Shown piece after piece: positions 44,451 to 56,508 of a stretch of 64,000 nucleotides of DNA. Every line of letters begins with the position of its first letter. Within the stretch, counting starts at the first letter, position 1. The notes beneath the pieces are model-generated. The model saw only the letters and a list, made by a program, of their open reading frames with translations, searched no databases and was not told the origin of the DNA. The position numbers and the translations under genes were made by a program. Source of the stretch: Aldrovandia affinis (Eukaryota; Chordata; Actinopteri; Notacanthiformes; Halosauridae); the NCBI GenBank assembly GCA_029706075.1, contig JAINUG010000215.1, forward strand, positions 550,501-614,500, given 5' to 3'.

Positions 44451-45660
44451 CAGAGTTACAGTGAAGAGATAGACAAGACTGGTGCATGCTGTGTTTTGCT
44501 CTGAAGCGCAACGATTGGTTAATTATGCACAAAAAAACCCATTGTGTGTTTACGTCATGTTGAATCCCAACGAATCAATCAGAGATTATCGCGTTGCAAA
44601 AAGCAGACAAGTCATGGCCAGTGGAGGAGCGGGGGAACTTGAAAAGCCTCCCGCATCATTTAAATCGCATGTATGGGAGCACTTTGGCTTCCCTGTAAAT
44701 TATATTGGCTGGTTACCTGTAGCCTAATCTATCCAACATTAGATACATTTAAAACACTCTAGACATTCGTAGTCAGCTGTTCAAAAAAGTTGTAACGTTA
44801 GGCATTTGCATGCAGTGACCCTAGCCAACTCTTAGGGGTGCAGTGAACTTGTTAGCTAATTTAGTTGAATAATCTCTTAGTATACAGTATATGCGCAATG
44901 TTAGTTCGCCAGTGATTTCTACTTTGGCTGCCTCGCTACAAAACATTTAGCAGCCTTGCTTGCTGGTTGTTGATTGTTGTTAAACGCCTGAGCAATTGAA
45001 GAATGGTTACGTTAAGTTAGTTGTCACACAGATCAGTGACACTTGACAGTTGTTATTAACTAGCTCGCAATTGTTAGCTATCTTAGGAAACCAAGATTGG
45101 ATGTCTACCCCTAACATTATTGTGTAAGCAGCAGCGGTTCTCGAGGTTAACTAGCTGGCTAAACAAAAACCTAGAAGAAAACATACGAGGTCAGAGTTAG
45201 CTATGCTGAACGATTAGCTAGATGGTTAATGTTAGTTAACCAGGTTCGCTAATGTGTTTCCAAGCTGTTTGCAGAGGGAAGATAAGTGAAGTGTTTCAAA
45301 CGAGCTATCGAGCCAGCTCATGGTGTCAACCAACTAAATATTTCTACAGTTTGTAGAACAGATTATGGCAGTTTTCAAGTTCAATAGCTAGCTCAATTGA
45401 GCAATAGATAACATGAACGTTTTCTGAATTGGCTAGCTACATACCAAAGCGGATACACGCTAGCTAGCTAGCCAAGACGCTACCGTTAGCTAACTCCATA
45501 TAAGAAATGTTAGCGATAGCTAGCGAGCTTACTAACCGCTAGCTTATTTACCCTACAACTCAGACTCTGGAAAACATCAGTTAGCCAACTAGCTAGTACT
45601 TGGCTACTTTAGGACTAAGATAACTCCATAGACGCTAGTTAGCTAACGGTAGCTTACTAA
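44451..45660. other. GCTAGC/TTAGCTA-rich AT-rich tract
   Basis: Many scattered TAGCTAGC, TTAGCTAA and GCTAGCTAGCTAGC motifs, densest at 45060-45660. No coding homology. An 81-codon ORF at 44482 has no recognised motif. Confidence 0.5.
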
Positions 45661-46499
45661 CCTAACGTTTTAAAATGCGGTAAATGGGCAAAAATGTTCA
45701 CTGCTTTAAGTGTTTTACCCAATAAATGGAAATCAGAGTTATATTTGTCTCCCTTTTTTGGGCTGATCCGAAAAATGATCCGAGTGCGTGCGTGCGGGTG
45801 CGAGTGTGTGTGCATGTGTGTCTCTCTCTCTTTGTATGTGTGTGTGAGTGTGTACGTGAGGGAATATGACACTGTACAGTGGCTGTGAGTAGTCTAGTTG
45901 TTCATGCGACTCTGCAATGTTCGAGTGGGAGACTGTTGTGCTGTCGGTTATCTTGGTGAGCGGTATTGGCAGAGGGCGGTCATGTTCCTGCTGCGTTGAT
46001 TGCACGTCCAGGTGGGCAGGATAGCGGAATCCATCGATGAAAGCTACAAAAGGGCCCCTGTGCTGTGATCATTGAGCATCTACCTCCTGCGGGTTTTCTC
46101 TGTTTCTGCTGGAGTCATCCCCTGCTCTTGACCTTGTTAAAATAAGAAGGTGTGTTGGAGGGGGTTCTGCGGATATGATTACGTAAATAATTAGTGACGC
46201 AATTAAGAGTTCCGGGGACACTCTGAGCTCCCTGAAGGACTTGCGCCAACACCCCCTGGCAGAGAGACAGGAGAACCCGCTGTGACGATGCAGAGGAAGG
46301 AGACGCACTGGCCTGCTCATTTCTGTGCTACAGAAACACAGCCTCTTCCTCCTCATTAGAACCAGACTCGTGTTCCTGTGAGGGTAGCGATGATAGCAGG
46401 GTCTAGCACAGAAGGTTGTTTATTTGAAGGTGACCAGAGCCTTAAAATTGGAACAGTCCGCAAGAGGCGGGTTCGCTCTCGACACCTGTCTGTGTTATT
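45661..46499. other. No gene recognised
   Basis: Includes a short GT/CT-rich run at about 45790-45860. No homology found. Confidence 0.35.
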
Positions 46500-46970
46500 T
46501 TAGAGCGACGTGCGGCCTTCCAGTCCCGCTGGGACGAAAAGGTCAGGCGTGCCGTTGGTGGAAGCTGCGCTCCTGCGTGCATCCGTTTGCGCACATCGCT
46601 GTGTTTCCTCCCCCTTGCTCTGGGCTGAGGTCCCACGCGCACCACCGAGTTCATTCCGGCGCATCCATCTCTCCGATTCGGTGATGGAGACATCAGCGGC
46701 CCGCCCGCGCACGTCTCCTACAGCTAGTGAAAAGCGCCGCATCTGCCAGCCCCATAGAATCGGGGTCTTTTTGTGTCGCACTTCGGTACGGAAGGTTCAC
46801 AGAAGGTTCCCCGCCATTCCGCGTGAAAAGAGCTCCGTTAATTTCCCTTCTCTTTTCATCTTCATCCGCCGCACTCTTAAATAACCCTCAGAGGAGCAGG
46901 CGTAGACTCCAAAGAGGCACAGCGTGGCGCATCTCCTGTCACCCGCTCACTGCCGTCGCCACACATTAAT
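46500..46970. other. CpG-dense patch, possible promoter
   Basis: The densest CpG run in the window outside repeats (for example GAGCGACGTGCGGCC, CCCGCCCGCGCACGTCTCC, AAAAGCGCCGCATC). Overlapping ORFs up to 124 codons on both strands are typical of GC-rich non-coding DNA. It could be a CpG-island promoter or first exon, but I see no splice-bounded coding exon or defined motif set. Confidence 0.3.
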
Positions 46971-47670
46971 GGCCAATGAGGCGTCGTTCGATTATCCCAG
47001 GCCCGGATTTGACATTTCATAAACAGCGCATGAAGAACACTGACTCACGTTCTCACATTTGGGAGTGTGGGTGGGGGAGGATTAAAATACGCGTGTGAGG
47101 ATGGGGCTTTTATAGCTTTCTAATAGGACAAATGTAGAATTGTGACAGGGGAATTAAATTGGAAACTGCATGCTGTTTTCCAACCCTGTTTCGCTTGCCT
47201 CAGTCAATGCAAGGCATGCGGTACAGTGTAGCATTGGCTCCTGCGTTTGCATGTTAATGTAGATGTTAATAGTGCCCATTTTTTGTAAAGGGGTTATTTT
47301 TGTCCCCAAATCCATCCTGGAAATAATGACTGTGGTTCACTCTCCTCTGGGGGAAAGCGCTTGAAAGAGTGCACACCTGTCAGCTCTCCTGCGCTCCTCC
47401 GAAAGACCATCTGCGCTCGGGGGTCGCGACCATGCGGGCGAGGACGTATGCAAACCTGTCATGTCGGAAAGCTGTGGCGTGTTTGCTTCCGCTGAACCAC
47501 GAAGCCGCCCGTGTTCACGCGTGTGCTCCCTGGGAGCGCTGCCTGATGAGGCTTGCCAAAGGAAAACACACCCTGCTTAACGAGGCAAACCTATGACCGT
47601 GTTGTGTTTTACTTGCACAATGTGAAAAAAAAGGGATATGTTTTGTTCAGTTTTTAACAACCTCAACCAT
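46971..47670. other. No gene recognised
   Basis: Mixed composition, CpG content falling away from the patch at 46500-46970. No homology found. Confidence 0.35.
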
Positions 47671-47893
47671 ATTACATTACATTACATTACAGGCATTTAG
47701 CAGACGCTCTTATCCAGAGCGACTTACAGTTTACATTTCTTTACAATCCATTTATACAGCTGGATATTAACTGAAGCAATTCAGGTTAAGTACCTTGCTC
47801 AAGGGTACAACGGCAGTGTCCCACCTGGGGATTGAACCTGCAACCTTAACGTTACAAGCCCAGCTCCTAACCATTATACCACACTGCCTGCCG
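47671..47893 (-). mobile_element. V-SINE-like element, near-complete
   Basis: Best-preserved V-SINE-like copy. Minus-strand head GTGGTATAATGGTTAGGAGC, box B GGTTCAATCCCC (about 47828-47839), core CCCTTGAGCAAGGTACTTAA, then GCTGTATAAATGGATTG, stem-loop CGCTCTGGATAAGAGCG and an (ATGTA)n tail (47671-47690). That terminal repeat is the UnaL2-type end, implying LINE-dependent retrotransposition. Confidence 0.9.
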
Positions 47894-49087
47894 CCTATAA
47901 GTGCGACCATATAGTCATAACGCCTGCAATAGTCCAGGTATCTGTTCTCACTATAGTCAGTGCGCAATGGTGTCGGATTGTTGTCAGCATGGAAAATTAC
48001 TGTCATTTTGAAATTATCACCATTAATCATGGCCACAACATGCCACAAACAAACATGTACCTCAGACACAACAATGCGCTCGATGTGAAATGGTTAGACA
48101 ATTTAATACCTGTGGTTGTGTACTCATTATTTGTACTCAGGGCCATGTATTTATACATAGTGAGTGTTCCTTTGAAAAAATAACATCAAAACATTCAGTG
48201 AAAAAACATTCTGATGTACCCACTCTTGAATTATGTGGTTGGACTTGGCATTCAATGTATCAATATATCAAGCACGCATGGGACTGGCCCTGCTGCCGTT
48301 CTTCCTGCTCAATAGATATTTGACAACCCTGATGTGGAATAATACATTACCAGGGAAAAATCACAATGCCTGTGACCAGGGACTTTATCAATTTTCGATT
48401 TCGTTCTCATTTAGAAACGTCTGGGCAGCCTCAGCTTAGTGGAGCCACCGTAAGGAGTTGGAGGGAAAAGCCAGCTCAGAATATTAATGGGGGGCAGGGG
48501 GCGTAGCGGAAGGCCCATGACGGGGGCTCGGCCATTAGGGTACGCCCCCAGCGCCTGTACCTGCCTCTCCGTTGTCACGGTAAGACGGCAGATGCTGCTT
48601 GCTGAGCACACGTTCACTCCTGATGGCTCCACACTTCCTGGCAGGGTCCCGGGGATCACACTAGGACAGGTGACCTTGGGGAAAGGGCAAAGGGCACAGC
48701 CAAGCGCCACTGGCTGCCGGGATGAACATTTAGGCGGTGTTGTTGACGGAGGAAAGGAGGGTGATCTGGTCGTTCATGCACGTGCGCAGCGCTGTCAGCG
48801 GGCGATCTGTGATGTGACTGTGGCTCATCCACTCACACAGAGAGGTTGGGCTCATCCACCCACACAAAATGCAGTTTCCTGCATCAGGGCATTTCGTTCT
48901 CCACCTCAGAGGGCCAAAGAGCGCATCACTGAGGTATTAGTGATGAATTCAGTATTTCTTTGTGTTTAATAAATGAAAGCATCACACACACAGCACAACA
49001 CACTCGAGGTAAACGTGACTCCAGGGAGATTTCCAGGGGGGGCACTGCTGTAAGTGAATGGATAGTCTGTGAAAATGTCTGCAAATG
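47894..49087. other. No gene recognised
   Basis: GC-richer between 48485 and 48900, with overlapping ORFs on both strands (160 codons at 48487-48969) but no motif that I recognise. Possibly non-coding; I have no support for an exon. Confidence 0.3.
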
Positions 49088-49330
49088 TACAGTGGGTATA
49101 AAAAGTATTCACCCCCTTTGGCATTTTTTCACATTATTTTCTTACTTCCTGGAAATGTTTGTGTTTTTATCTGTAATTAATTAAGAGTTGTTTTCTTTAT
49201 TTGACATTATAGAGTATTTTGTGTTGATCAGTGGCAAGAAATCCCAATGAAATCCATTTTGATTACATGAGGTAAGAAAATAAAATGTGAAACATGCCAA
49301 AGGGGGTGAATGCTTTTTGTACCCACTGTA
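49088..49330. mobile_element. Tc1/mariner-type MITE (243 bp)
   Basis: Ends TACAGTGGGTATAAAAAGTA and its near complement TTTTTGTACCCACTGTA. The inverted repeats extend about 35 bp (CACCCCCTTTGGCAT / ATGCCAAAGGGGGTG). TA at 49088-49089 and 49329-49330 marks a TA target duplication. No coding capacity; mobilised in trans by a related transposase if at all. Confidence 0.9.
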
Positions 49331-49929
49331 TGTCACCCTGGATACCAAGCAAATACATCATTTAAAAATAATAAGCATAATTATTTCCCGCCAGGTCCTT
49401 TAGTAGCGCACTGAGCCAGGATTGTTTCCCACAATGTGTCCCCGTACTAAACAAATACACGGACACAATATTTTCAAGCCTATTGAATGAAAGCAAGTTT
49501 AGGGGTTTAGTCAAAGATAAATCTAGAATATGCATCCCATGTTTTTCTTTTGTTCCAATGAGAAACAAATGAGAATGGGCCGTTGGCAGACCCCCATCCT
49601 TTGAGTGTGATGGGACAATGTAGGAGGCGGAGGACTGATTAGGGGCCAGTCAATATAATGACAACAGAATGTGCTGAGGTGATGGAAGCACAAACCCTCC
49701 TGGAGGTGATTCACAGGCAGTCCAGCGCTGTAATTCAAATGTTCTTAGGGCTAAAATGACATCAATCTGGGTGAGGTAGTTTAGCTGTGACACAGACTTG
49801 GCAGGTGGACATTGTCTGATGCAAATACCCAAACAACAACCAGATACAAAAAAATTAAAATAGTGGTAAGATGGCTCACGTTTCATAGCTTCTGTTGGGA
49901 TAGAAGAGGAACCTGACCTTCTGTGCTTG
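49331..49929. other. No gene recognised
   Basis: No homology or repeat identified. Confidence 0.4.
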
Positions 49930-50137
49930 GCTTAGTAGACACTCTTATCCATGGCACCTTACATGTATTTGTTTAAAATATTATCCATGTACATGGCTGG
50001 ATCATTTATTGAAGAAATTATAGTTGAGTATCTTTCTCAGGAGTGCAACTGCTCTGCCCATCCCCAGGATTCAAACCTGCAATCCTTTGTTTAGAGGCTC
50101 AGCTCCTTGATCTCTACACAATACTGCCATCCGCCTC
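49930..50137 (-). mobile_element. V-SINE-like element, degraded
   Basis: Minus-strand remnants of head, box B (GGTTTGAATCC, about 50069-50079) and the core region, with a worn L2-type tail GATAAGAGTGTCTACTAAG. An old copy of the family. Confidence 0.65.
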
Positions 50138-51356
50138 AGAGGACTGCAGTGTCCAAACAAACATATTTCCCTCACTGTACTTGATGCACACGATTATTTC
50201 TATCACAAGGCCACAAAAATTCGAAAATTCTTCTTTTTAATACTCCCATAAAGAAAGGCTTTTTTAAAGATGTTTGCTATTGTACAACTGGGCTTGGTCT
50301 ATTAAACTCACCTGGAAGACAGAATGACAGTGGTGTTTCTGAGACATATGGACAAAAGACCACTTAAAGATTTTTGTTGTTTTTGCTTTGGACTGGCCAA
50401 CTAATGTTTTAAACTACTGTATGGTCTTTTGTTTCCCTGATCGAATTTGGACTAGAGTATTTTTTAGACTTTAGAAAGTAACTTTTAGAATTTGTAGACT
50501 GAATATCGCATGGTGTTCTGTGCATTTTGTTTTTAATCATTAGTAGTTCACATACACTTCCTCCTTAACACCAACCTTTAACCCTTTAAACCCTAATTAA
50601 ATGCCGCTTCTCTCTTCAAATCTCCTCAGCTCTCCTCCGATTCTGTGAGCTCCGTGCTTTTATTTTTTTGGTGAACTAACATAATAACCCTAAATGGTTA
50701 GACAGAGCAGCTTCTCTGCTTTCAGGAACTGTTGGATTTTGTTCTATTGCGCATATAACTCAAGAATTACGGCAATGAAAATGACGCATGTAAAATCATG
50801 TCAGCGGCAACATGACCGTTTTAGAAGGGTTAAAGAGGTTCACTTATGCAGCTGTCAGGTGAACTCAATTAATGATATTATGTAATTACAAAATTCTGAA
50901 TTTGAAAACATCCAGGCAAGAGTTAAGCAATATTTACTTCATATGGGTCTTGCTTTTAATGGGTGTCAAGCGGTTGTTCTGAATTTTTTTCTGATAGGCT
51001 AGGCATTACAAATATTATTTTTAAGGACTTATATAACGGTTTTAAACAAACAGCCGGTATTCACTATTCTAAAGTATAGCTCATGACATCCTCATTAGTG
51101 AGAATCATGCCTTACGTCTGGTTCATGGATGTTGATAATATGGTTTGATAATGCACTCTTATTAGAGGTAATGTCTGCAGTGATAGTATGTGTGTAGTAT
51201 TATATATAGTGTTACTTTGTGCTGTAATGTAACTAATTAGATCACAAACTGTCTTGCACACATTTTTGGCAACCTCCACCATTAAAGTGGATTAACCCAG
51301 ATTTGTACAAACCCAGCCTGTGTGGGGGAAAACCAATTCAAATCGAACATTTCCAT
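50138..51356. other. No gene recognised
   Basis: AT-rich, no homology. Confidence 0.4.
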
Positions 51357-51645
51357 GTTTTTTTTCTACATTTTTCAACCAATTTAATGCCCAATTATAT
51401 TAGAATATTTTTCGATTTGAACCCTCAATGTTCCTCCCCTCATGAACTCGCTGTCCGCCCCCATGGCACAAGCTAATACCTCGAGGCAATGATCCAATGA
51501 GACTGGACTCGCCCAACTACTTTTACCAGGTCACCCTACCGCTCCTCAGCTTGTGCCGGCTCTCCCTCCCCGAGACAACAGCTGCCTCCGATCGGGCTCC
51601 CAGAATTCCCGGGCAGAATGCTTTAGACCACTACGCCACCCGAGG
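51357..51645 (-). mobile_element. tRNA-derived SINE, GC-rich family, copy D (degraded)
   Basis: Minus-strand GGTGGCGTAGTGGTCTAAAG head (about 51621-51640). The body has GAGCCGGCACAAGC and a CGATCGGAGGCAGC block. The AT-rich tail has ATAATTGGGCATTAAATTGG. Shorter and more diverged than copies B and C. Confidence 0.65.
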
Positions 51646-52140
51646 CCCCTGCATTTCCATGTTTGGTACCACGTTGACATTTAACCCCGGAGATGGTACA
51701 AACAGACCTTCAGTGCCGCTTGAAGCAGCATCTTGCCTCAAGCAAATTTTATATAAATATTGGCCCCGTTTGAACAGATAGTGAACTGTAATGACAGATC
51801 AATTCAAGGTGCCTCGCCATACACTGTGTACAGAGCTCCCAGCTATTCACATGGGTGTTTTTAAATAAACTTCCCTTAATTCTGTTTTTTCTCAGTGACA
51901 TCATTGCACTCTGATTGCCTATATATGGCTGCTAGAACACAAGGTTGTTTTGTTTTTTAAAATATTGTTGCATGTCAACATAAAGGGAAAAAACACAAAA
52001 AAACACCCAAAATCCTGTAGCCAAAGCCTTGTAGATATGCAAAATATCCAATTATTTTATTTATGTTTTATTTCATATTGAATCCAGCAACATCAATCTT
52101 CTCTTTAAACAAAATAAAACAAAAATCTGAATCTTGCTTA
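51646..52140. other. No gene recognised
   Basis: AT-rich, nothing identified. Confidence 0.4.

Positions 52141-52191
<51 letters not shown>
52141..52191. repeat. (ATT)n microsatellite
   Basis: Seventeen or so uninterrupted TAT/ATT triplets. Confidence 0.95.
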
Positions 52192-54346
52192 AAACGTTCA
52201 ATTTAAAACAGTATCATCATGATTGATTTGTCATACCAGATTATTTAATTAATTAATTTTTTAATTGACAGTAACAAAATGGCAGTTTTCCTACATAGCA
52301 GAACAGACAATAACAGTAGTTTTTACAGCAAAGAAAGTGTCATGTATGATATAACAGCAGTATCTCTTTGCTTGCCAGTTGTGTTTGTTTGAGTGCAGCT
52401 AGTTAATTACTACCTAGGTATAGCTTGAAGACACGGCCAATAGTTGTTGCTCGACTGGCATCATTTACATTGAGAAACGTGTCATTATCTTGGATGGCTG
52501 AGTTCCGAACGTCCCTCAAATGGACGATAATGTAGGCAGTATCAATTTAGAGTCTGATGAAAAGCTATAGGACAGGAATTAAAGTAGAACAAGACCAGGG
52601 AGCAATGCAGAAATAGGGGTCCACTCTACAGAGCTACGTCCGACTCCCATCATGATTGGCCCAGCTCATTGTTTGGCCGAATTGTCTCCAACTTTCCGGA
52701 CGACCGCATGCACACGTTCTGGTGCATTTGTAGAACATGAATTTACCCATCTGGTATAACTTGATTATCCTTTCAACAGAGGATGACATGCTAGAAGAGC
52801 AGACCATTGAAATTATCAAAATGCACAGGCCACACATCGACACACTCGCAATTAGTTTTTCTGCATGATACTTGAGGTTTTTAAAGTGATCAGAGGGCTG
52901 TCTGTGGAGAAGCAGCTTTTTAGAAAGCTTTTTTTATGGCTTTTTTAAAAAATTTAAACCCTGCCTGGCTGGTTGTAAGGCCGACATTCATCATGTCCTG
53001 GAGGTGGAGGGTTGGGCTTTAAGCTTACAGAACATGGTTCACAATGTTCAGTCTTGCGTCTTAGTGCAGTAGTTCATGCATGTCATAAAACAAATGTCAT
53101 TTATGTCATATGCCAAGAGTTATGACTCTTCTGCATATATATTATATGAACCTAATTATATTAATGAAGCAGGTTTGTCCCTGTTTCATTCCTGCAATTA
53201 CAAAACTACAGCACTATAGCTGGTTTTATATCCTGTTGCTATTCTGTACTGCTATTAGTTCACCGTTTTGCCATAATGTACTGTAATTTCCCCTCCCCAT
53301 TTGAACCACTCAATTCTCATTGAATTGTTAGTAATATGTTCTGATATTTTCACACTGAGGAGGCTATTTATGAACCGTGGCTGCAGGTAAAATCATGTAG
53401 ATTGAAGATTAAAGATATTTAACCGTACTTAGAAGAACAGTGTGCAGCGGGCAAAAAAAAAACTAGATTTTGAACTAAAAGAAAGAAATTTGATTCTAAG
53501 ATGATGTTTTAGCATACAGCAAAACATAGTTTAATTGAACCTTCTTAGAAATAACTTGACGGGCTCTGCATATAATCTTTAAAAAAATACACAATTAAAT
53601 GGGTGTTTCTCTCTCATTCGAGTGCATCTTACATGTGCAAAACACATTTTGCAAAGTGCAAAATGCTTTAAACCGCTTAGTTGAATATGGATTGTATTTC
53701 AAACAATCGTTTATTGAACGGTTTGCCTCAGAGTGACCATCGTCTTGTGTGATAGGGCATATATGAAATAAATACTCCTTTATGTATATATTATATCCTT
53801 TATGTGCCCATTAATAATGTCACCAAACTAGCACATAACACCCTGCGTTTGAAGTGGTCTGGGTGGACAAATTATCACACACCAAACTTGCACATCTCCT
53901 AATGTTTTTATTGAACCCCCCCACCCCAATGCGCTGCCCAACCCATGTTGGCGCATATGCCACGAAACTAACAAACTGGGCGGAGGCGAGAAATATTCTG
54001 TTCGCAACGGCCAAAACCAGCAACCACAATACCAGGTGCGTTTTCGCTACCGTCCTCCCCAATCTAGAGCCCGGTGTGTGTCAGGCATACAGTAGTCAGC
54101 GTGAGACTTTTGAAGGCGATCCAATATTTCGAGGCCTTCCTGAATACTGATTCTCTTTCTACTCCCTGACTGATGGCAAAGAGCAGTCTCGAGTCTGCCA
54201 AGGGAGAACTTGTATTGTACTGCCAGATTTTCAATTTGAAGTTGTGAGACTATTCAAAGCAGCTGAGAACAAAATACTGCATGATACGATCCAACAAGTT
54301 ATATTTTGCAAGTTGCCAGTCACACTTTGTGTCTTTCATGTGAATG
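52192..54346. other. 2.1 kb without recognised gene
   Basis: AT-rich. Opposed ORFs at 53820-54150 on both strands lack homology. Confidence 0.4.
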
Positions 54347-54368
54347 CGTGTGTGTGTGTGTGTGTGTG

Positions 54369-54402
<34 letters not shown>
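54347..54402. repeat. (GT)n microsatellite
   Basis: GT run with one TT interruption. Confidence 0.95.
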
Positions 54403-54404
<2 letters not shown>

Positions 54405-54963
54405 CTGTTGGTGGGGGAGGTGGGGTTGGTCTCACTCAAACTTCTGTAAGTGGAGTTCACAAAACTGTGGCAGAGTCCAGGAAAGCTTCCAGTGGCAGGA
54501 GATGGCTGCCAGTGGCAGGAGGAACAGGACTGAACTAGACTTCACTTAAAAGAGCGTGGACATGAAACTCTGCACAGTTCAACCCGGTTCGGTTCCTTTG
54601 TGATAAACCAGGAACTAAACAGAACAATGAAATTCTAAAGTTTCTCCTTCATATATTATCAAAATGAGATTCTCTCTATGAGGTACTCTGTCATATAACC
54701 CCAGGAAGTGGGGGCCTACGGCAGCATCGAGCGCTAACCCGCTGCTGCAGGAGTCGGCGTCATTCCCCTTCTTCCTCATGATGCTGGAGACACCGGCGGT
54801 GACACGGTACAGCTGAGCTCCTCACACCTGCAGCTCGTCACTGGGAAGAGGTTACTGTGACAAATGGGCCAGGTGACGGCACGGTCACTCACGCTCAGCG
54901 GAAGACGGGAATGTATTGATTAATGTGGAGCCGTCAGCGTGGCGGTTGGGCAAAACCTGTACC
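54403..54963. other. No gene recognised
   Basis: Short imperfect repeat GGCAGGAG near 54495-54520; otherwise nothing. Confidence 0.35.
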
Positions 54964-55087
54964 GTGATCATCCCCTCGGCAGTCCTGTCTGAACGTGATC
55001 ATCCCCTCAGCATTCCTATCTGAACGTGATCATCCCCTCAGCAGTCCTATCTGAACGTGATCATCCCCTCAACATTCCTATCTGAAC
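54964..55087. repeat. 31-bp minisatellite, 4 copies
   Basis: Unit starts GTGATCATCCCCTCAGCAGT; four tandem copies. Copies 1 and 3 have GCAGTCC and copies 2 and 4 CATTCC, suggesting duplication of a two-unit block. Each unit contains the palindrome TGATCA. Confidence 0.9.
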
Positions 55088-55530
55088 GAATGTCTGAAAA
55101 GAGATGAGAGGTCTGCAAAGAGACTGCAAAGGGATGACGGATGGTGAAATGAGCAGTTTAAATCTAAAGTAAAACAATGTAAACGAGGAGATCAATGTAT
55201 TAGTTAGGTGATGGGAAACATACAGGGAAAGGGACAATATTTTGGCTGAGATGGTATCACAGGTGAAGCCCCCCCCCTTTATTCAGTATTCAGTAGTAGC
55301 ACAGCAATAATTATTTGATTTCATAGCACACATGGCCAAAATATTGCAGTCATGTTTTTTAACAGTTCATTAAACACAGTGCATAACACAGTGCTGTAAG
55401 CATACATGTACATCCCTTCAGACTACAGGGTGGTGAGTTATTTCAGCCTTATATTGTCTAAATGTTAAATATTTTATGATACCTTATTTCATAGTGTTTA
55501 CTGCACTGGGATTTTACATTCCTGTATGAT
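55088..55530. other. No gene recognised
   Basis: No homology. Confidence 0.4.
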
Positions 55531-55696
55531 TAGTCAGGTCCAGAATTATTGGCACCCTTGATGAAAATGAGCAAATATGTGGAAAATATTTGACTAATTT
55601 ACTAACTTTATTAATGACTCAATGGAATCAGCCAAAATAACACATTTTTCAAATTATACATTTCTCTCCCAAACAAATGTCAGTTATTTTTTTTCT

Positions 55697-56016
55697 CTAC
55701 TTTCTCTTTGCTGTTTTTCTCCTCATTTTTTTCTCCCCATTTTTTTAGTATCCAATTATACCCTAATTTTTTAATTATCCCACTCCCTCATATATCTTAC
55801 GAGTTTGCTGCCATAGTCCTGATACTGGCAGTGACATGCGGCTGGGCATTGCCTCCTCCGAGCCGGAACCCGCCAAGCTGTCACCGTAACTCCAGTATGA
55901 CCGCACAGGGCCACTCCTATACGCAGCAAACTCGCATGGGCTTCCCTCCCCCCACCCTGGGGCAGACAGCCAATTTCCGCCCCCTAGTGGCACTCCCGGC
56001 CACAGCCGAAACTGCG
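55697..56016 (-). mobile_element. tRNA-derived SINE, GC-rich family, copy E, headless
   Basis: Body (CCACTAGGGGGCGG, CTCGGAGGAGGCAATG) and AT-rich tail match copy A, but the tRNA-like head is absent. It sits inside the Tc1 element and is therefore younger than that insertion. Confidence 0.75.
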
Positions 56017-56059
56017 GTGGCACCCCTGTTTTGACTACCTGATGAAATACAGGATACCA

Positions 56060-56508
56060 TAGTTGTACTCCCTAGGCAAGGATAACAGCCCTGAGCCTGT
56101 TTCTATGTTTAATAAGGTTGGAGAACACATTTGGAGGGATCTTGGACCATTCCTCCATACAGAACCTTTCAAGATCCTTGATATCCTTAGATTTGTGCTT
56201 ATGGACAGCCCTCTTCAATTCAGACCATGTTCACGTTGAACATATTTTTTATAGGGTTTAAGTCTGGAGACTGAGATGGCCATTGCAAAACATAGATTTT
56301 GTTTTCACAGAACCATTTCTGTGTTGATTTTGAGGCATGTTTGGGGTCATTGTCTTGTTGGAAGGTCCACCTATGGCCAAGTCTCAGTTTCCTGGCAGAG
56401 GCAACCAAGCTTTTGGCTAAAATGTCCTGGTACTTGGTGCAATTAATTATTCCATTGATCTTATCAAGAGCCCCTGGACCACTGGCAGAAAAACAGCCTC
56501 AAACCTTT
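56060..56508 (-). pseudogene. Tc1-like transposase, C-terminal half
   Basis: Minus-strand reading has RKLRLGHRWTFQQDNDPKHA (second catalytic Asp in DNDPKH) and WPSQSPDLNPIKNMFN. The last catalytic position of SPDLNPIE is Lys here, so the DD34E triad is lost. Further 3' sequence (towards 56060) keeps nucleotide similarity but is frameshifted. Inactive. Confidence 0.85.

Larger units (their letters stand above)
55531..56508 (-). mobile_element. Tc1 transposon interrupted by a SINE
   Basis: The left part, 55531-55696, has the Tc1-type end GTCCAGAATTATTGGCACCC and subterminal sequence. After the SINE insertion (55697-56016), the transposase 3' region continues on the minus strand to about 56508, where similarity stops; the 5' half is missing. 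Confidence 0.8.

Noticed and set aside
48487..48969. 160-codon ORF as a host exon
   Set aside because: GC-rich region with ORFs on both strands, no recognisable domain, and no clear splice-site-bounded segment.
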